Positions 51,032-60,620 of a DNA stretch of 64,000 bases are shown in pieces (position 1 is the stretch's first letter; each line of letters opens with the position of its first letter). The notes beneath the pieces were generated by a model. That model worked only from the letters and a program-made list of their open reading frames with translations. It was not told the origin of the DNA and ran no database searches. The stretch lies in NCBI RefSeq assembly GCF_000007925.1, contig NC_005042.1, forward strand, positions 186,001 through 250,000, read 5' to 3'. Origin of the DNA: Prochlorococcus marinus subsp. marinus str. CCMP1375 (GTDB taxonomy: Bacteria; Cyanobacteriota; Cyanobacteriia; PCC-6307; Cyanobiaceae). Both the position numbers and the translations under genes were made by a program.

Positions 51032-51313
51032 TTATAATTCCGTTGCTTCAGAAACATATGCTACTCCTCCATAATAGCTAAGTATAGATCTTACATTTAC
51101 TCTGATTTTATTAATAATTTCATCATCACAAAAAACTATTACATGCGCATTTGCACCAAGCCCTGAGAATTCCATATCTTCTGAGACTATTGTTTCAGGC
51201 CCCCTACCTGTGGCATGTTTCATAACTGTATAACCTGGCACACCAGCGGATTCAAGAACTTTGACAATTGCGTCTAATTCCCTTTCGCTGAAAATAAGGT
51301 CTAATCGCTTCAT
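51032..51313 (-). CDS. sbtB: SbtB-like PII-family regulator of bicarbonate transport
   Basis: The 93-residue protein has the PII-like fold of SbtB: a first strand and helix (MKRLDLIFSERELDAIVKVLESAGV), PGYTVMKHATGRG, and a C-terminal VNVRSILSYYGGVAYVSEA. It lies 4 bases after sbtA, as SbtB partners do, and should bind adenine nucleotides to control SbtA. It ends at YVSEATEL and lacks the longer C-terminal tail with the CGPEGC motif I recall in Synechocystis SbtB, so redox control through that loop would be absent. Confidence 0.85.
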   Translation of the reverse strand: MKRLDLIFSERELDAIVKVLESAGVPGYTVMKHATGRGPETIVSEDMEFSGLGANAHVIVFCDDEIINKIRVNVRSILSYYGGVAYVSEATEL

Positions 51314-51317
51314 TTAT

Positions 51318-52313
51318 CTAACCTGCAGAGGGAATAATGTTATTAACAAGACCCATATATAAAGGGATGCCTATAACAATATTAAAAGGGAATGTTAATC
51401 CTAGGGTAGTAGAAATGTAATAACTTGCTTTAGCTTCAGGTACTGTCATCCTCATAGCTGCTGGAACAGCAAGATAAGAGGCACTAGCGCAAAGGACTGC
51501 GAATAAAAGAGCATTACCTGGTCCTAGCATTAATGCTTTGGCAACAAAAACACCTAAGAAGGCATTGAAAAGAGGAATTAGTACTGCAAAGAAAATTAGA
51601 AATGAGCCTGCTTTTTTTAGACCGGGTAATCGCTGAGCAGCAACAATTCCCATATCGAGTAGAAAGAAGCATTCTGCTCCATAGAAGAGTTTTCCAGTAA
51701 AAGGTTGCATTTTTTCTACGCCAATAGGGTTATGCGCAGCAGTTAAGAAACCAATTAGAAGACTACCTAGAAGTAAATAAACAGATCCATTTAGGAGAGA
51801 CTCTCTTATAATCGTGCTCCATTTCATTTCTCTAGAGTCAGGTCTATTCTTTGTTCCTGCTATTTTTACTAGTAATAATCCAACAATAATTGCGGGTGAT
51901 TCCATTAGCGCAAGTGCTGCAACCATAAATCCATCAAAATGAATATTTTGACTTTCTAAAAAGCTTTCAGCAGTAATAAATGTAACTGCACTAATTGAGC
52001 CATAGGCTGCTGCAATTGCAGCAGAATTAAATACATCTAATTTTAATCTCAGAATTCCAAAACAAATAAGTGGAATTAAAAGAGACATTGCTATGGCTGA
52101 ACAGACTGTAGGTAAGACTTGGCCTCCAAATCCACTCTTCTCCAGTTCCATTCCTCCTTTAAATCCAATTGCAAGAAGAAGATATAAAGAAAATAGTTTT
52201 GGAAGAGGAGCAGGTATCTCAAGGTCTGAACGTAATACCACAGCAACTATTCCTAGAAAAAAGAAAAGTACAGGCGGTGTTAAAACATTCTGTAGTACAA
52301 GATTAGCCTCCAT
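51318..52313 (-). CDS. sbtA: Sodium-dependent bicarbonate transporter SbtA
   Basis: SbtA takes up bicarbonate with sodium to feed the carboxysome. The 331-residue protein has about ten hydrophobic helices in two repeats, with FKGGMEL near residue 52, AAYGSISAVTFITAESFLE, a hydrophilic central loop (GTKNRPDSREMKW), and the C-terminal SASYLAVPAAMRMTVPEAK. This repeat pattern, with the SbtB gene next door, supports the call. It follows the SulP gene by 22 bases. Confidence 0.88.
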   Translation of the reverse strand: MEANLVLQNVLTPPVLFFFLGIVAVVLRSDLEIPAPLPKLFSLYLLLAIGFKGGMELEKSGFGGQVLPTVCSAIAMSLLIPLICFGILRLKLDVFNSAAIAAAYGSISAVTFITAESFLESQNIHFDGFMVAALALMESPAIIVGLLLVKIAGTKNRPDSREMKWSTIIRESLLNGSVYLLLGSLLIGFLTAAHNPIGVEKMQPFTGKLFYGAECFFLLDMGIVAAQRLPGLKKAGSFLIFFAVLIPLFNAFLGVFVAKALMLGPGNALLFAVLCASASYLAVPAAMRMTVPEAKASYYISTTLGLTFPFNIVIGIPLYMGLVNNIIPSAG

Positions 52314-52335
52314 AATTATCTAGTAAATATTACTT

Positions 52336-53991
52336 TTAAACGTTTTTAAGCTCATTAATTGCTGCTTGAAGAGCTTCTTTTCTAGTGTCTATAAGTCCTT
52401 GGACTCCAAATTTCGATAGTCTATCTTTAACTTTGCCTGTTGCTCCAGCAACATAAGCTTTTCTTGAATTAATACGAGCTTCTTGAATCATATCTTCAAT
52501 AGCAAGTGTTGCAGTAACTCCTAATCGTGGGACATCAGTAATATCTAAAATTAAGACCTTATAATTTCTAATCAGCATCATTCTTTCTGTAATACCTTTT
52601 GCTGCTCCAAAACTAAGTGGTCCTTTAAGCCTAAATAACATTACTTCTCCTGAACAATCTTCAAGTAGCTTTTGTTCGTCTTCAGGAAGTGGTAAGTCTT
52701 TATTAGATGCCTGTAGTGGATTATCAGCATCCATTCCTTCTAACTGTGTTTCAGTAATTGAGTCAATTGTCAGCATATTTGCTACAAAAACACCTACTAA
52801 AACCGCCCAGATTAAATCCCAAAAAACAGTCATGAATAAGACTCCATGCATCACACTGGCCGTCTTTAAAGAAAGCCTATGAGCCCTTAAAAGGAATCCC
52901 CAATCAATAATATCTAGACCAACTTTTATAAGAATTCCTGCAAGAAGGGCTGTCGGAATTTTTTCAGCGAGAGGCCCTGCCCCAATCAAAACGATCAAAA
53001 GGACTATTGAATGGACCATCCCTGATAAAGGGGTTGATCCACCTGATTTAACATTAATGACTGTTCCCATTGTTGCACCAGCACCTGGTAGTCCTGAAAA
53101 CAATCCAGCTACAGCATTTCCTATTCCTTGTCCTATTAATTCTCGGTCTGAATTATGCCTAGTTTGAGAAATATTGTCTGCTACAAGTGATGTAAGTAAA
53201 GAGTCAATTGCCCCTAAAACTGCAAGCACAAGACCAGCCTTAAGAATTATTGGTAAGTATTTATTAAAGCTAGGGATACTAAGAGATGGAACTCCTTCAG
53301 GGATTTCACCAATTCGATCTATTGCAGTATCACCAAATAGAGCAATTGAAAGAGGAGTAACTATTAAGAGGGCTAAGAGGGGAGATGGTACCCATTGACT
53401 TACTCGTCTTGGAGTTAAGAAAACTATTGCAAGGGTCATTATTGCAACTGAGATTGCTGCACCATTAGGTTGGAAATTTGAAAAAACTGTTGTCAGTGAT
53501 TCAATTACTCCACCCCTTGTGGTGATTCCAAGAAGTGGTCCTATTTGTAGGGCAATAATAATGACACCTATTCCAGACATGAAGCCCGAAACAACTGAGT
53601 AAGGAACAAGCGTTATGTATTTACCAAGTCTTAAAAATCCAAATAAAATCTGAAATAAACCCCCAATAACAACTGCTGCCATAACAAGGGGAAGAATTTG
53701 TTCCGCAGAAAGATCTCTAGGGACTCCAACAGCTGCAAGGCTTGCAACTACCCCTGCCACTGTTACACTCATTGGCCCTGTAGGGCCGCTAACTTGAGCC
53801 GGTGTTCCTCCAAATAAAGCGGCAAGGAAACCAACAACTACGGCTCCATAAAGGCCATAAATTGCCCCACCAGGTCCAAGAGCAGCATTTCCAAAAGCTA
53901 GTGCTAGTGGTAAGGCAACAACTGCTGCTGTCAGACCACCTAAGACATCACCTCTAACATTCTTTAGGTGAAAACCATGAATTAGGGCCAC
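52336..53991 (-). CDS. SulP-family anion transporter, BicA-like bicarbonate uptake
   Basis: The 551-residue protein has the SulP membrane domain (about 14 hydrophobic segments to residue 405, beginning GDVLGGLTAAVVALPLALAFG, with the SGPTGPMSVTVAGV substrate loop) and a C-terminal STAS domain (about 430-551, LILDITDVPRLGVTATLAIED). BicA-like members are sodium-bicarbonate symporters in marine cyanobacteria; sulfate transport is the alternative, but location directly before sbtA-sbtB favours bicarbonate. The start is GTG at 53991. Confidence 0.82.
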   Translation of the reverse strand: MALIHGFHLKNVRGDVLGGLTAAVVALPLALAFGNAALGPGGAIYGLYGAVVVGFLAALFGGTPAQVSGPTGPMSVTVAGVVASLAAVGVPRDLSAEQILPLVMAAVVIGGLFQILFGFLRLGKYITLVPYSVVSGFMSGIGVIIIALQIGPLLGITTRGGVIESLTTVFSNFQPNGAAISVAIMTLAIVFLTPRRVSQWVPSPLLALLIVTPLSIALFGDTAIDRIGEIPEGVPSLSIPSFNKYLPIILKAGLVLAVLGAIDSLLTSLVADNISQTRHNSDRELIGQGIGNAVAGLFSGLPGAGATMGTVINVKSGGSTPLSGMVHSIVLLIVLIGAGPLAEKIPTALLAGILIKVGLDIIDWGFLLRAHRLSLKTASVMHGVLFMTVFWDLIWAVLVGVFVANMLTIDSITETQLEGMDADNPLQASNKDLPLPEDEQKLLEDCSGEVMLFRLKGPLSFGAAKGITERMMLIRNYKVLILDITDVPRLGVTATLAIEDMIQEARINSRKAYVAGATGKVKDRLSKFGVQGLIDTRKEALQAAINELKNV

Positions 53992-54194
53992 TTACTAGAC
54001 TCCCTACGTCAAATAACTCGAATCAGCCTATCTTGCTGAGGTCCCTAGTGCTATGTTTTTACTAGATTGAAAGCCAAAAATTGTATTATTTATTGCAAAA
54101 ATCTCAATATTTTAGGAACAAAAAGTAGTGAAATCAGACTGTTCATATTATATAAAGCTTTACGATCATTAAAGATTGCATTTGTTTTGACCAT

Positions 54195-55199
54195 ATGGAA
54201 CTCACTTATCGGCCACGACGTCTTCGTAGAACTACAGCTTTAAGAAGCATGGTTCAAGAACATAGTGTTCATGCTTCAGATTTTATTTACCCTTTATTTA
54301 TTCATGAGGGAGCTGAAGTACAACCAATAGGAGCAATGCCTGGGGCAAATCGTTGGACTCTAGATACTGTGGTTGGTGAGGTCACAAGAGCTTGGAATTT
54401 AGGTGTTAGATGTGTTGTGTTATTTCCTAAAATTGATGAAGAACTGAAGACAGAAGAAGGAGAAGAGTGTTTTAACGAAAAGGGCTTGATACCAAGAGCA
54501 ATTAGACGATTGAAAACAGAATTGCCTGAGATGGCAATAATGACTGATGTTGCTTTAGATCCATATTCATTAGATGGACATGATGGAATTGTTAGTTCAG
54601 AAGGAGTTGTTTTAAATGATGAGACAGTGAGCCAACTTTGTAAGCAGGCAATTGTGCAAGCTGCTGCTGGGGCTGATTTGATTGGTCCAAGTGACATGAT
54701 GGATGGTCGTGTTGGCGCTATTCGAGAAGCTTTAGATGAAGAAGGATATGAAAATGTAGGGATAATTAGTTACACAGCAAAATATTCTTCTGCTTATTAC
54801 GGTCCTTTTAGAGAGGCACTTGATTCTGCTCCAAGGGCTATTAATAATTCCAAACCTATACCTAAAGATAAAAATACTTATCAAATGAACCCTGCTAATG
54901 CTCGCGAGGCTATTACGGAGGCCCAGCTTGATGAACAAGAAGGATCGGATATCTTAATGGTTAAACCTGGTTTAGCTTATTTAGATATTATTTACCGTTT
55001 AAGGCAAGAATCTGAATTACCTATTGCTGCTTATAACGTTAGTGGTGAATATTCAATGATTAAGGCAGCAGCTTTACAGGGTTGGATTGATGAAAAATCA
55101 GTCGTATTGGAAACTTTATTGAGTTTTAAGAGAGCTGGCGCTGATTTAATATTGACTTATCATGCCTGTGATGCGGCTGAATGGTTAAATGATAAATAG
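54195..55199 (+). CDS. hemB: Porphobilinogen synthase (5-aminolevulinate dehydratase)
   Basis: HemB condenses two 5-aminolevulinates in tetrapyrrole synthesis. The 334-residue protein has RPRRLRR near the start, FPLFIHEG-type sequence (here YPLFIHEG), VLFPKID, the catalytic lysine regions YTAKYSSAYYGPFR and LMVKPGLAYLDI. The zinc cysteine triad region reads DVALDPYS with few cysteines, as in the magnesium-dependent type. A 203-base spacer separates it from the divergent SulP gene. Confidence 0.97.
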   Translation: MELTYRPRRLRRTTALRSMVQEHSVHASDFIYPLFIHEGAEVQPIGAMPGANRWTLDTVVGEVTRAWNLGVRCVVLFPKIDEELKTEEGEECFNEKGLIPRAIRRLKTELPEMAIMTDVALDPYSLDGHDGIVSSEGVVLNDETVSQLCKQAIVQAAAGADLIGPSDMMDGRVGAIREALDEEGYENVGIISYTAKYSSAYYGPFREALDSAPRAINNSKPIPKDKNTYQMNPANAREAITEAQLDEQEGSDILMVKPGLAYLDIIYRLRQESELPIAAYNVSGEYSMIKAAALQGWIDEKSVVLETLLSFKRAGADLILTYHACDAAEWLNDK

Positions 55200-55249
55200 T
55201 ATTAATTTGAGCTAAATTTTTCATATACTTAATTGAAGCAAGGTTCAGA

Positions 55250-55654
55250 ATGGCACAAAATTCTGTTGAAGAAAGTATTACCAATGTTAAAAGACTTGGC
55301 CATGTAGCTATACGTGTACAAGATGTCGATAGAGCTAAAGCCTTTTACATTCGTCTAGGTATGCAACTTGTTTGGGATGATCAAGACTGGTGCTATTTAG
55401 AGGCAGGACCTAGTCGTGATGGTCTTGCTTTGTTGGGCCCAGGATACAAAGCAGCAGGCCCTCACTTTGCTTTTCACTTTAATAAGAAGAGTGAGGTGGA
55501 AAAGGCGCATGCAGAATTACTTGAATCCGGCGTTCAAGTTGGTTCTTTACATTCTCACCGAGATGGCACTGCGTCGTTTTATCTAAAAGATCCTGAAGGT
55601 AATTGGTTGGAAATGCTGTATCACCCTCCAGAAGGTATTCCTTCCAATCAATGA
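55250..55654 (+). CDS. VOC-superfamily (glyoxalase-like) protein
   Basis: The 134-residue protein has the two-module VOC fold: RLGHVAIRVQDVDRAKAFYIRLGMQLVWDDQDW and later FYLKDPEGNWLEMLYHPP. Potential ligands are His in GHVAIRV, His in PHFAFHF and Glu in NWLEMLY; the first-module Glu found in GloA is less clear. It is not the main glyoxalase I (gloA is at 45.3 kb). Its substrate is unknown. It lies 50 bases after hemB and 19 before mutS2. Confidence 0.85.
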   Translation: MAQNSVEESITNVKRLGHVAIRVQDVDRAKAFYIRLGMQLVWDDQDWCYLEAGPSRDGLALLGPGYKAAGPHFAFHFNKKSEVEKAHAELLESGVQVGSLHSHRDGTASFYLKDPEGNWLEMLYHPPEGIPSNQ

Positions 55655-55673
55655 GAATGTGAGCAATGCTTGA

Positions 55674-58091
55674 ATGAGTTATCAATACAGTGATTCTGAA
55701 TCATGTGTTGCCGATATTGCATGTGATGAAACACTTGATTTGTTGGAGTGGCCCAGGCTTTGTGAACAGCTTGCTTCATTTGCAAGTACTTCTCAGGGTC
55801 AAAAAAAATGTAAAACTTGTTCAATTCCAGATGATATAAAAACGACTCGAAGGTATCTTTCAGAAACTATAGAAATAGGATCTATAGACGAAGAAATAGA
55901 AGGAGGCATAAGTTTTCTTGGAGTCAATTATCTAGATCAGATTCTGCTGCGTTCTTCAAAAGGGGGAGTTCTTTCTGGATTGGAGTTGTTATCAGTCGCA
56001 GAAACATTAAAAGCCGCTCGTCGCTTGAGACGTCAAATTTATGATCCATTGAGTAGACCAATTATCTCGTCATTACTCTCTGATTTGGCTACCTTGCCTG
56101 AATTGCAGAGACTTATCGAATTTGGATTAGAAGAAGGAGGCCGAGTAGCCGATAGAGCTAGTGAGAAATTATCTGAATTGCGTAGACAGGTTTATATTTT
56201 ACGAATTGAGAGAAGAGATCTATTAAAAGATTTGATAAGGAAATGTAATTCATTTCTTCAAGACACTGTGATTGCTGAACGCTATAACCGACCTGTCTTA
56301 GCTTTAAAGTCGGGTGCAATTGATCAACTCTTAGGAACTATTCATGACAACTCTGCATCAGGCAATACAGTTTTTCTAGAACCTAAAGCAGTTATCCCAC
56401 TAGGGAATCGTATTGAAGAGTTTGAGGCAAAGATTCTTGTAGAAGAGCAGAGATTATTAGCTTATTGGAGTGAGGAGGTTGGAACGAATTTTCAGGTTTT
56501 AGAAAGTCTTTCTCAAATTTTGTTGCGCTTAGAGTTTGCCTTGGCGCGTGCGCGTTATAGCAATTGGTTGGGAGGTGTTGCGCCTCAAATAAGAGATGAA
56601 GAGGACGCTCCATTCATTATTCAAGAATTCCGTCACCCACTACTTATTTGGCAAGAGCATTATGAACAAGGTGATGTGGTTATTCCAATCAGTTTTGAAG
56701 TTTCATCAGATTTGAGGGTAGTTGCTATTACTGGCCCCAATACAGGAGGGAAGACAGTCACTTTGAAAAGTATTGGGTTGGCAATTCTTATGACTAAGCT
56801 TGGATTGTTTTTACCATGCGTGGGAGAACCGTCGTTGCCTTGGTGTAATCAGGTTTTGGCAGATATAGGCGATGAGCAGTCACTTCAGCAGAATCTATCA
56901 ACATTTAGTGGTCATGTTGTTCGGATTATTCGTATTCTCGATGCGATAGCTATTAGATCTGGACCATCAATAATATTACTGGATGAATTAGGAGCTGGTA
57001 CTGATCCAACTGAAGGAACTGCATTAGCTATTGCTTTGTTAAAGACATTTGCTGATAGAGCAAGGTTGACTATTGCAACTACACATTTTGGTGAACTAAA
57101 GGCTCTTAAATATCATGATTCGCGATTTGAAAATGCTTCTGTTGGATTTGATAGTGAAACTATTAGACCTACATATCATTTGCAATGGGGAATTCCAGGA
57201 AAAAGTAATGCTTTGGCAATCGCACGTAGATTAGGACTAGATCATTTAGTTGCTAATAGGGCTCAAGATCTTATTGGAAGTAATGGTGTTGATAATGTAA
57301 ATCAAGTGATACAAGGGTTAGAGGAACAGAGACAAAGACAACAGGATGCCGCAGAAGAGGCTGCGGCACTTTTAGCTCGCACGGAGATGCTTCATGATGA
57401 GCTAATGAGTAGATGGCACAAGCAATGTCAACAATCGGAAGATTTTCAGGAAAGAGGGCGTAAGGAATTAGAGATTTCTATTCGTGAAGGACAAGTAGAG
57501 GTCAGAGAATTAATTCGGCGTTTGCGTGATCGATCAGCAGATGGTGAAATTGCTAGAAAAACTGGCCAAAGATTAAGACGCATAGAAAATATTCACCGTC
57601 AGCAAAAATCATTTAAGAATGAAAGAGCTTGGTCTCCAAAAGCGGGAGATCGAGTGAGGTTGATCTCTATAGGTAAAGCAGGGGAAGTTATCTCAGTATC
57701 AGCAGATGGTAGGCAACTTACGGTTATGTGCGGCTTGTTTCGAAGTATTGTTGACTTGCATGCGGTGGAGAGTCTTGATGGACAAAAACCAAATCTTCCA
57801 GACTCTGTAGTAAATATAAAAACAACTACTCCTTTAAGCAATTCTGCAAATATTAGGACTAAACGCAATACAGTTGATGTTAGAGGCCTAAGGGTTCATG
57901 AAGCAGAATCTGTGATTGAAGAAAAACTACGAAATATGGTTGGTCCTTTGTGGGTTGTTCATGGAATTGGAACCGGTAGATTAAAAAAAGGACTTACTGA
58001 GTGGTTAGATAATTTGGATTATGTTGAAAAAATAACCACTGCCGAACAAGTTGATGGAGGAGCAGGTTGCAGTATTATTTGGTTGAAGTGA
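55674..58091 (+). CDS. mutS2: MutS2 ATPase/endonuclease
   Basis: The 805-residue protein lacks the MutS mismatch-recognition domain and instead has the MutS2 plan: an N-terminal core and lever (about 1-290), the ATPase with GPNTGGKTVTLKSIGL near 355 and LLDELGAGTDPTEG, a coiled-coil clamp region (about 510-620), a KOW-like segment (AGDRVRLISIGKAGEV) and the C-terminal Smr nuclease domain (VDVRGLRVHEAE and VVHGIGTGRLKKGL). The family acts in recombination control and ribosome rescue. The ATG at 55674 gives full length. Confidence 0.95.
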   Translation: MSYQYSDSESCVADIACDETLDLLEWPRLCEQLASFASTSQGQKKCKTCSIPDDIKTTRRYLSETIEIGSIDEEIEGGISFLGVNYLDQILLRSSKGGVLSGLELLSVAETLKAARRLRRQIYDPLSRPIISSLLSDLATLPELQRLIEFGLEEGGRVADRASEKLSELRRQVYILRIERRDLLKDLIRKCNSFLQDTVIAERYNRPVLALKSGAIDQLLGTIHDNSASGNTVFLEPKAVIPLGNRIEEFEAKILVEEQRLLAYWSEEVGTNFQVLESLSQILLRLEFALARARYSNWLGGVAPQIRDEEDAPFIIQEFRHPLLIWQEHYEQGDVVIPISFEVSSDLRVVAITGPNTGGKTVTLKSIGLAILMTKLGLFLPCVGEPSLPWCNQVLADIGDEQSLQQNLSTFSGHVVRIIRILDAIAIRSGPSIILLDELGAGTDPTEGTALAIALLKTFADRARLTIATTHFGELKALKYHDSRFENASVGFDSETIRPTYHLQWGIPGKSNALAIARRLGLDHLVANRAQDLIGSNGVDNVNQVIQGLEEQRQRQQDAAEEAAALLARTEMLHDELMSRWHKQCQQSEDFQERGRKELEISIREGQVEVRELIRRLRDRSADGEIARKTGQRLRRIENIHRQQKSFKNERAWSPKAGDRVRLISIGKAGEVISVSADGRQLTVMCGLFRSIVDLHAVESLDGQKPNLPDSVVNIKTTTPLSNSANIRTKRNTVDVRGLRVHEAESVIEEKLRNMVGPLWVVHGIGTGRLKKGLTEWLDNLDYVEKITTAEQVDGGAGCSIIWLK

Positions 58092-58211
58092 TGAGTTCTT
58101 TGATCTCAGTTTAGAAGTTGCGGGTAATGATCAACAGATTTTTACTTCATGCTTTGCTGTATCTAGTCTCTTGGCTTTAGGTTTGATAATCCTTATAGCT
58201 ACTATTTTGCT

Positions 58212-59201
58212 GTGCAGTTTATTGATCAAGCACGCATAACAGTCAAGGCAGGACGTGGCGGTGATGGAATTGTAGCTTTTCGAAGAGAGAAGTATGTTCC
58301 TGCAGGAGGTCCTTCAGGAGGTGATGGTGGCAATGGTGGAAATGTTGTTTTCCAAGCCGATTCAAACTTACAAACTTTGTTGGACTTTAAATTTAAGCAA
58401 ATAATTCTTGCTGAGAATGGTCGGAGAGGAGGGCCTAATAAATGCACTGGTGCTTCTGGAAATAATATTGTTCTTAAAGTCCCTTGTGGAACAGAGGTTA
58501 GACATCTGGAAACCGGAATTATCTTTGGCGATTTGACTATTGATGGAGAGTCTCTTGTAGTTGCCTTTGGTGGTATCGGAGGACTTGGAAATGCTCATTA
58601 TTTAAGTAATAGAAACCGTGCTCCTGAAAAATTTACGGAGGGGAAGGATGGTGAAGAGTGGTTATTGCATCTTGAATTGAAATTATTGGCAGAAGTTGGA
58701 ATTATTGGCTTGCCTAATGCAGGTAAAAGTACATTGATTTCAGTGCTTTCATCTGCCAGGCCAAAAATTGCTGATTATCCTTTCACAACTTTGATCCCAA
58801 ACCTTGGGGTTGTTCGTAAGCCAAGTGGAGATGGAACGGTATTCGCTGATATCCCAGGCTTAATAGAAGGAGCAGCCGAAGGAATTGGATTAGGTCACGA
58901 ATTTTTAAGGCATATAGAAAGAACAAGACTCTTGATTCATCTTGTTGATGCATCTGCTTTAAATCCTTTAGAAGATATTGAAATTGTTGAAAATGAACTT
59001 TCTGCGTATGGTCATTCACTGATTGATCGTCCAAGGATTTTGGTTCTGAATAAAAAAGAGTTGTTGGATGCAAAAAACTTGAAAAAGTTGGAAAGAAAAT
59101 TGAATCAGGGATCCATTTCCGAAGTAATATCAATTTCTGCGATTATGAGTAATGGGTTAGATATTCTCCTCAATAAAATTTGGTCTAAATTAGAAATTTA
59201 A
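58212..59201 (+). CDS. obg: GTPase Obg/CgtA
   Basis: Obg is a ribosome-associated GTPase in 50S assembly. The 329-residue product has the glycine-rich Obg domain ([33 protein letters not shown]), G1 [10 protein letters not shown]3 DIPGLIEGA and G4 NKKEL, where the usual NKxD aspartate is Glu. It ends soon after the G domain and lacks the longer C-terminal OCT domain. The start is GTG at 58212. Confidence 0.95.
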   Translation: MQFIDQARITVKAGRGGDGIVAFRREKYVPAGGPSGGDGGNGGNVVFQADSNLQTLLDFKFKQIILAENGRRGGPNKCTGASGNNIVLKVPCGTEVRHLETGIIFGDLTIDGESLVVAFGGIGGLGNAHYLSNRNRAPEKFTEGKDGEEWLLHLELKLLAEVGIIGLPNAGKSTLISVLSSARPKIADYPFTTLIPNLGVVRKPSGDGTVFADIPGLIEGAAEGIGLGHEFLRHIERTRLLIHLVDASALNPLEDIEIVENELSAYGHSLIDRPRILVLNKKELLDAKNLKKLERKLNQGSISEVISISAIMSNGLDILLNKIWSKLEI

Positions 59202-59283
59202 TATTATTTATATGTTTGAGAGCAAATTAATGCTTGTCTATACCCAAAGAATTGGCCATAAATAGTATGAGGCAGTTTTACTT

Positions 59284-59466
59284 ATGACTTTTTACACTTG
59301 TTTCGATGACCAAGGTGACATCATTGCTCGTTGTCAAACATCTCAAGACATAGAAGTTTTGAGACGCATGGGTCGTCCTATTAAAGAAGTTAAAATGATG
59401 AGAAATGAAGAATCTGTTGTTTGTTCACTTACAGGTAGCCCATCAGATTTCAATATGGATTATTGA
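59284..59466 (+). CDS. Small hypothetical protein
   Basis: The 60-residue protein (MTFYTCFDDQGDIIARC start) looks like a compact cytosolic beta-alpha module with a Cys pair early (Cys6, Cys17) and a later Cys47. I do not know a function; the even composition, clean ATG and terminator immediately after it suggest a real gene. It follows obg by 82 bases. Confidence 0.65.
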   Translation: MTFYTCFDDQGDIIARCQTSQDIEVLRRMGRPIKEVKMMRNEESVVCSLTGSPSDFNMDY

Positions 59467-59494
59467 ATAACAATTTTCCTGAAATTATTTAGAC

Positions 59495-59527
59495 AAAAAA
59501 AGTGGGCTATTACAGCCCACTTTTTTA
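59495..59527. terminator. Bidirectional intrinsic terminator between the 60-residue gene and CP12
   Basis: AGTGGGCT (59501-59508) and AGCCCACT (59514-59521) form a perfect 8-pair stem around ATTAC, flanked by an A-run on the left and T-run on the right, so it can terminate on both strands. On the minus side it overlaps the CP12 stop codon. Confidence 0.9.
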
Positions 59528-59743
59528 ATCATCGTAGACTAGGCACTCTGGCTCGTCTGGGTTTGCATCACAAAATAACTCCAATGCGTTTGGGTCATGC
59601 TTGTCTTTAGGATGATGTTCTTTGTATTCCTCAAGTGAGTGCAGTTCTTCTTCAAGATGCCTGACTTTCGGATTATTTCCTTCTGCTTTTGCAGAAAGAA
59701 TCTCTGTTTGATCTTTTTGGATGTGTTCGTCGATTGATTTCAT
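59525..59743 (-). CDS. cp12: CP12, GAPDH/PRK-binding Calvin cycle regulator
   Basis: CP12 is a small disordered protein that assembles an inactive GAPDH-CP12-PRK complex in the dark. The 72-residue protein has the conserved C-terminal GAPDH-binding segment LELFCDANPDEPECLVYDD with the Cys58-Cys67 pair. The N-terminal Cys pair seen in many CP12s is missing, and the central AWD_VEEL-type motif is altered to RHLEEELHSLEEY. Highly charged, as expected. Confidence 0.92.
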   Translation of the reverse strand: MKSIDEHIQKDQTEILSAKAEGNNPKVRHLEEELHSLEEYKEHHPKDKHDPNALELFCDANPDEPECLVYDD

Positions 59744-59949
59744 TGGTTCTTTACTTAAGCCTTCTCGGTCGACCTACCCACATTAAATAATTTGAGCAAA
59801 TATGCCACGTATTTTTCCCATACTTGGTTTTGTTTACAACATTTTTGAAGGGAAAGGGTATCTATAGCTACGTTTTAAGCATTTTAAGTTTGTGTTTGAT
59901 AATCAATATCTTTTTCAGATTCACGAATTCAATCAATTGCTGTTCTTAT

Positions 59950-60591
59950 TTAGACAGTTTGAGTACTTCTTTGGTTGTTCAGATGATCAAAAACACTTTT
60001 GTCTCCAATATCCGCCGCTGCATCCATTCCAAATTTTCGCAATGCCAGAATTACTAACAGAATAGCTGAAATACATTGCAATAACATGACCGTCTCATTG
60101 TTGAGTATTCCCAGTAAATGTCCTCCTAGGCTGATTGGTAACAAAAAAGTTAGACCTATGGCTTCTGGTCTACGGAAGCAAAAAAATTCTTTAAAGCCTA
60201 AGCCTGTAAGAGCAGCAAAATAAGGTCCAATTAATAATGTCAATATTGGCTTAGAGGCAATATCAGATAACATGTCTTGAGAGTTTCCTTTCAAAATCAA
60301 TATTCCAATACCTAAAGTTCCGATTCCCCATAAAATTTGAAGAGTTTGGTGTAGTAAACGAATATATATGTGAATCCATTTAAGGGCATAACCTAGAGAA
60401 GCAGTCATTGGTATAAACCAAAACCAAGCATGTTCTGAACCAATGAGTAACCAATGAACTAATCCAATTGAGAATGATAGTCCACAAATCAAGAGAGCTA
60501 TCCGGTATTTCTTTACTTCTATTTGATCACTAGATGTGATTTTATAGCTTCCATAAATTCCTTGGAATTCAGTTTCTAAAGGCTTGTCCAT
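59950..60591 (-). CDS. DUF2301 (COG5413-like) integral membrane protein
   Basis: The 213-residue protein begins with a short cytosolic region (FQGIYGSYKITSSDQIEVKKYR) and has six to seven hydrophobic helices, with conserved-looking FKEFFCFRRPEAIGLT and PISLGGHLLG. It resembles the cyanobacterial DUF2301 family of unknown function. A 206-base spacer precedes CP12 downstream; nothing else is recognisable there. Confidence 0.75.
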   Translation of the reverse strand: MDKPLETEFQGIYGSYKITSSDQIEVKKYRIALLICGLSFSIGLVHWLLIGSEHAWFWFIPMTASLGYALKWIHIYIRLLHQTLQILWGIGTLGIGILILKGNSQDMLSDIASKPILTLLIGPYFAALTGLGFKEFFCFRRPEAIGLTFLLPISLGGHLLGILNNETVMLLQCISAILLVILALRKFGMDAAADIGDKSVFDHLNNQRSTQTV

Positions 60592-60620
60592 GGTTTTAAG
60601 ATGATTGAAATGTTATTAGC

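Noticed and set aside
59824-60057. 77-residue frame on + with a hydrophobic segment
   Set aside because: It starts with TTG in spacer sequence and runs about 100 bases antisense into the DUF2301 gene; no ribosome site or recognisable small photosystem subunit sequence.
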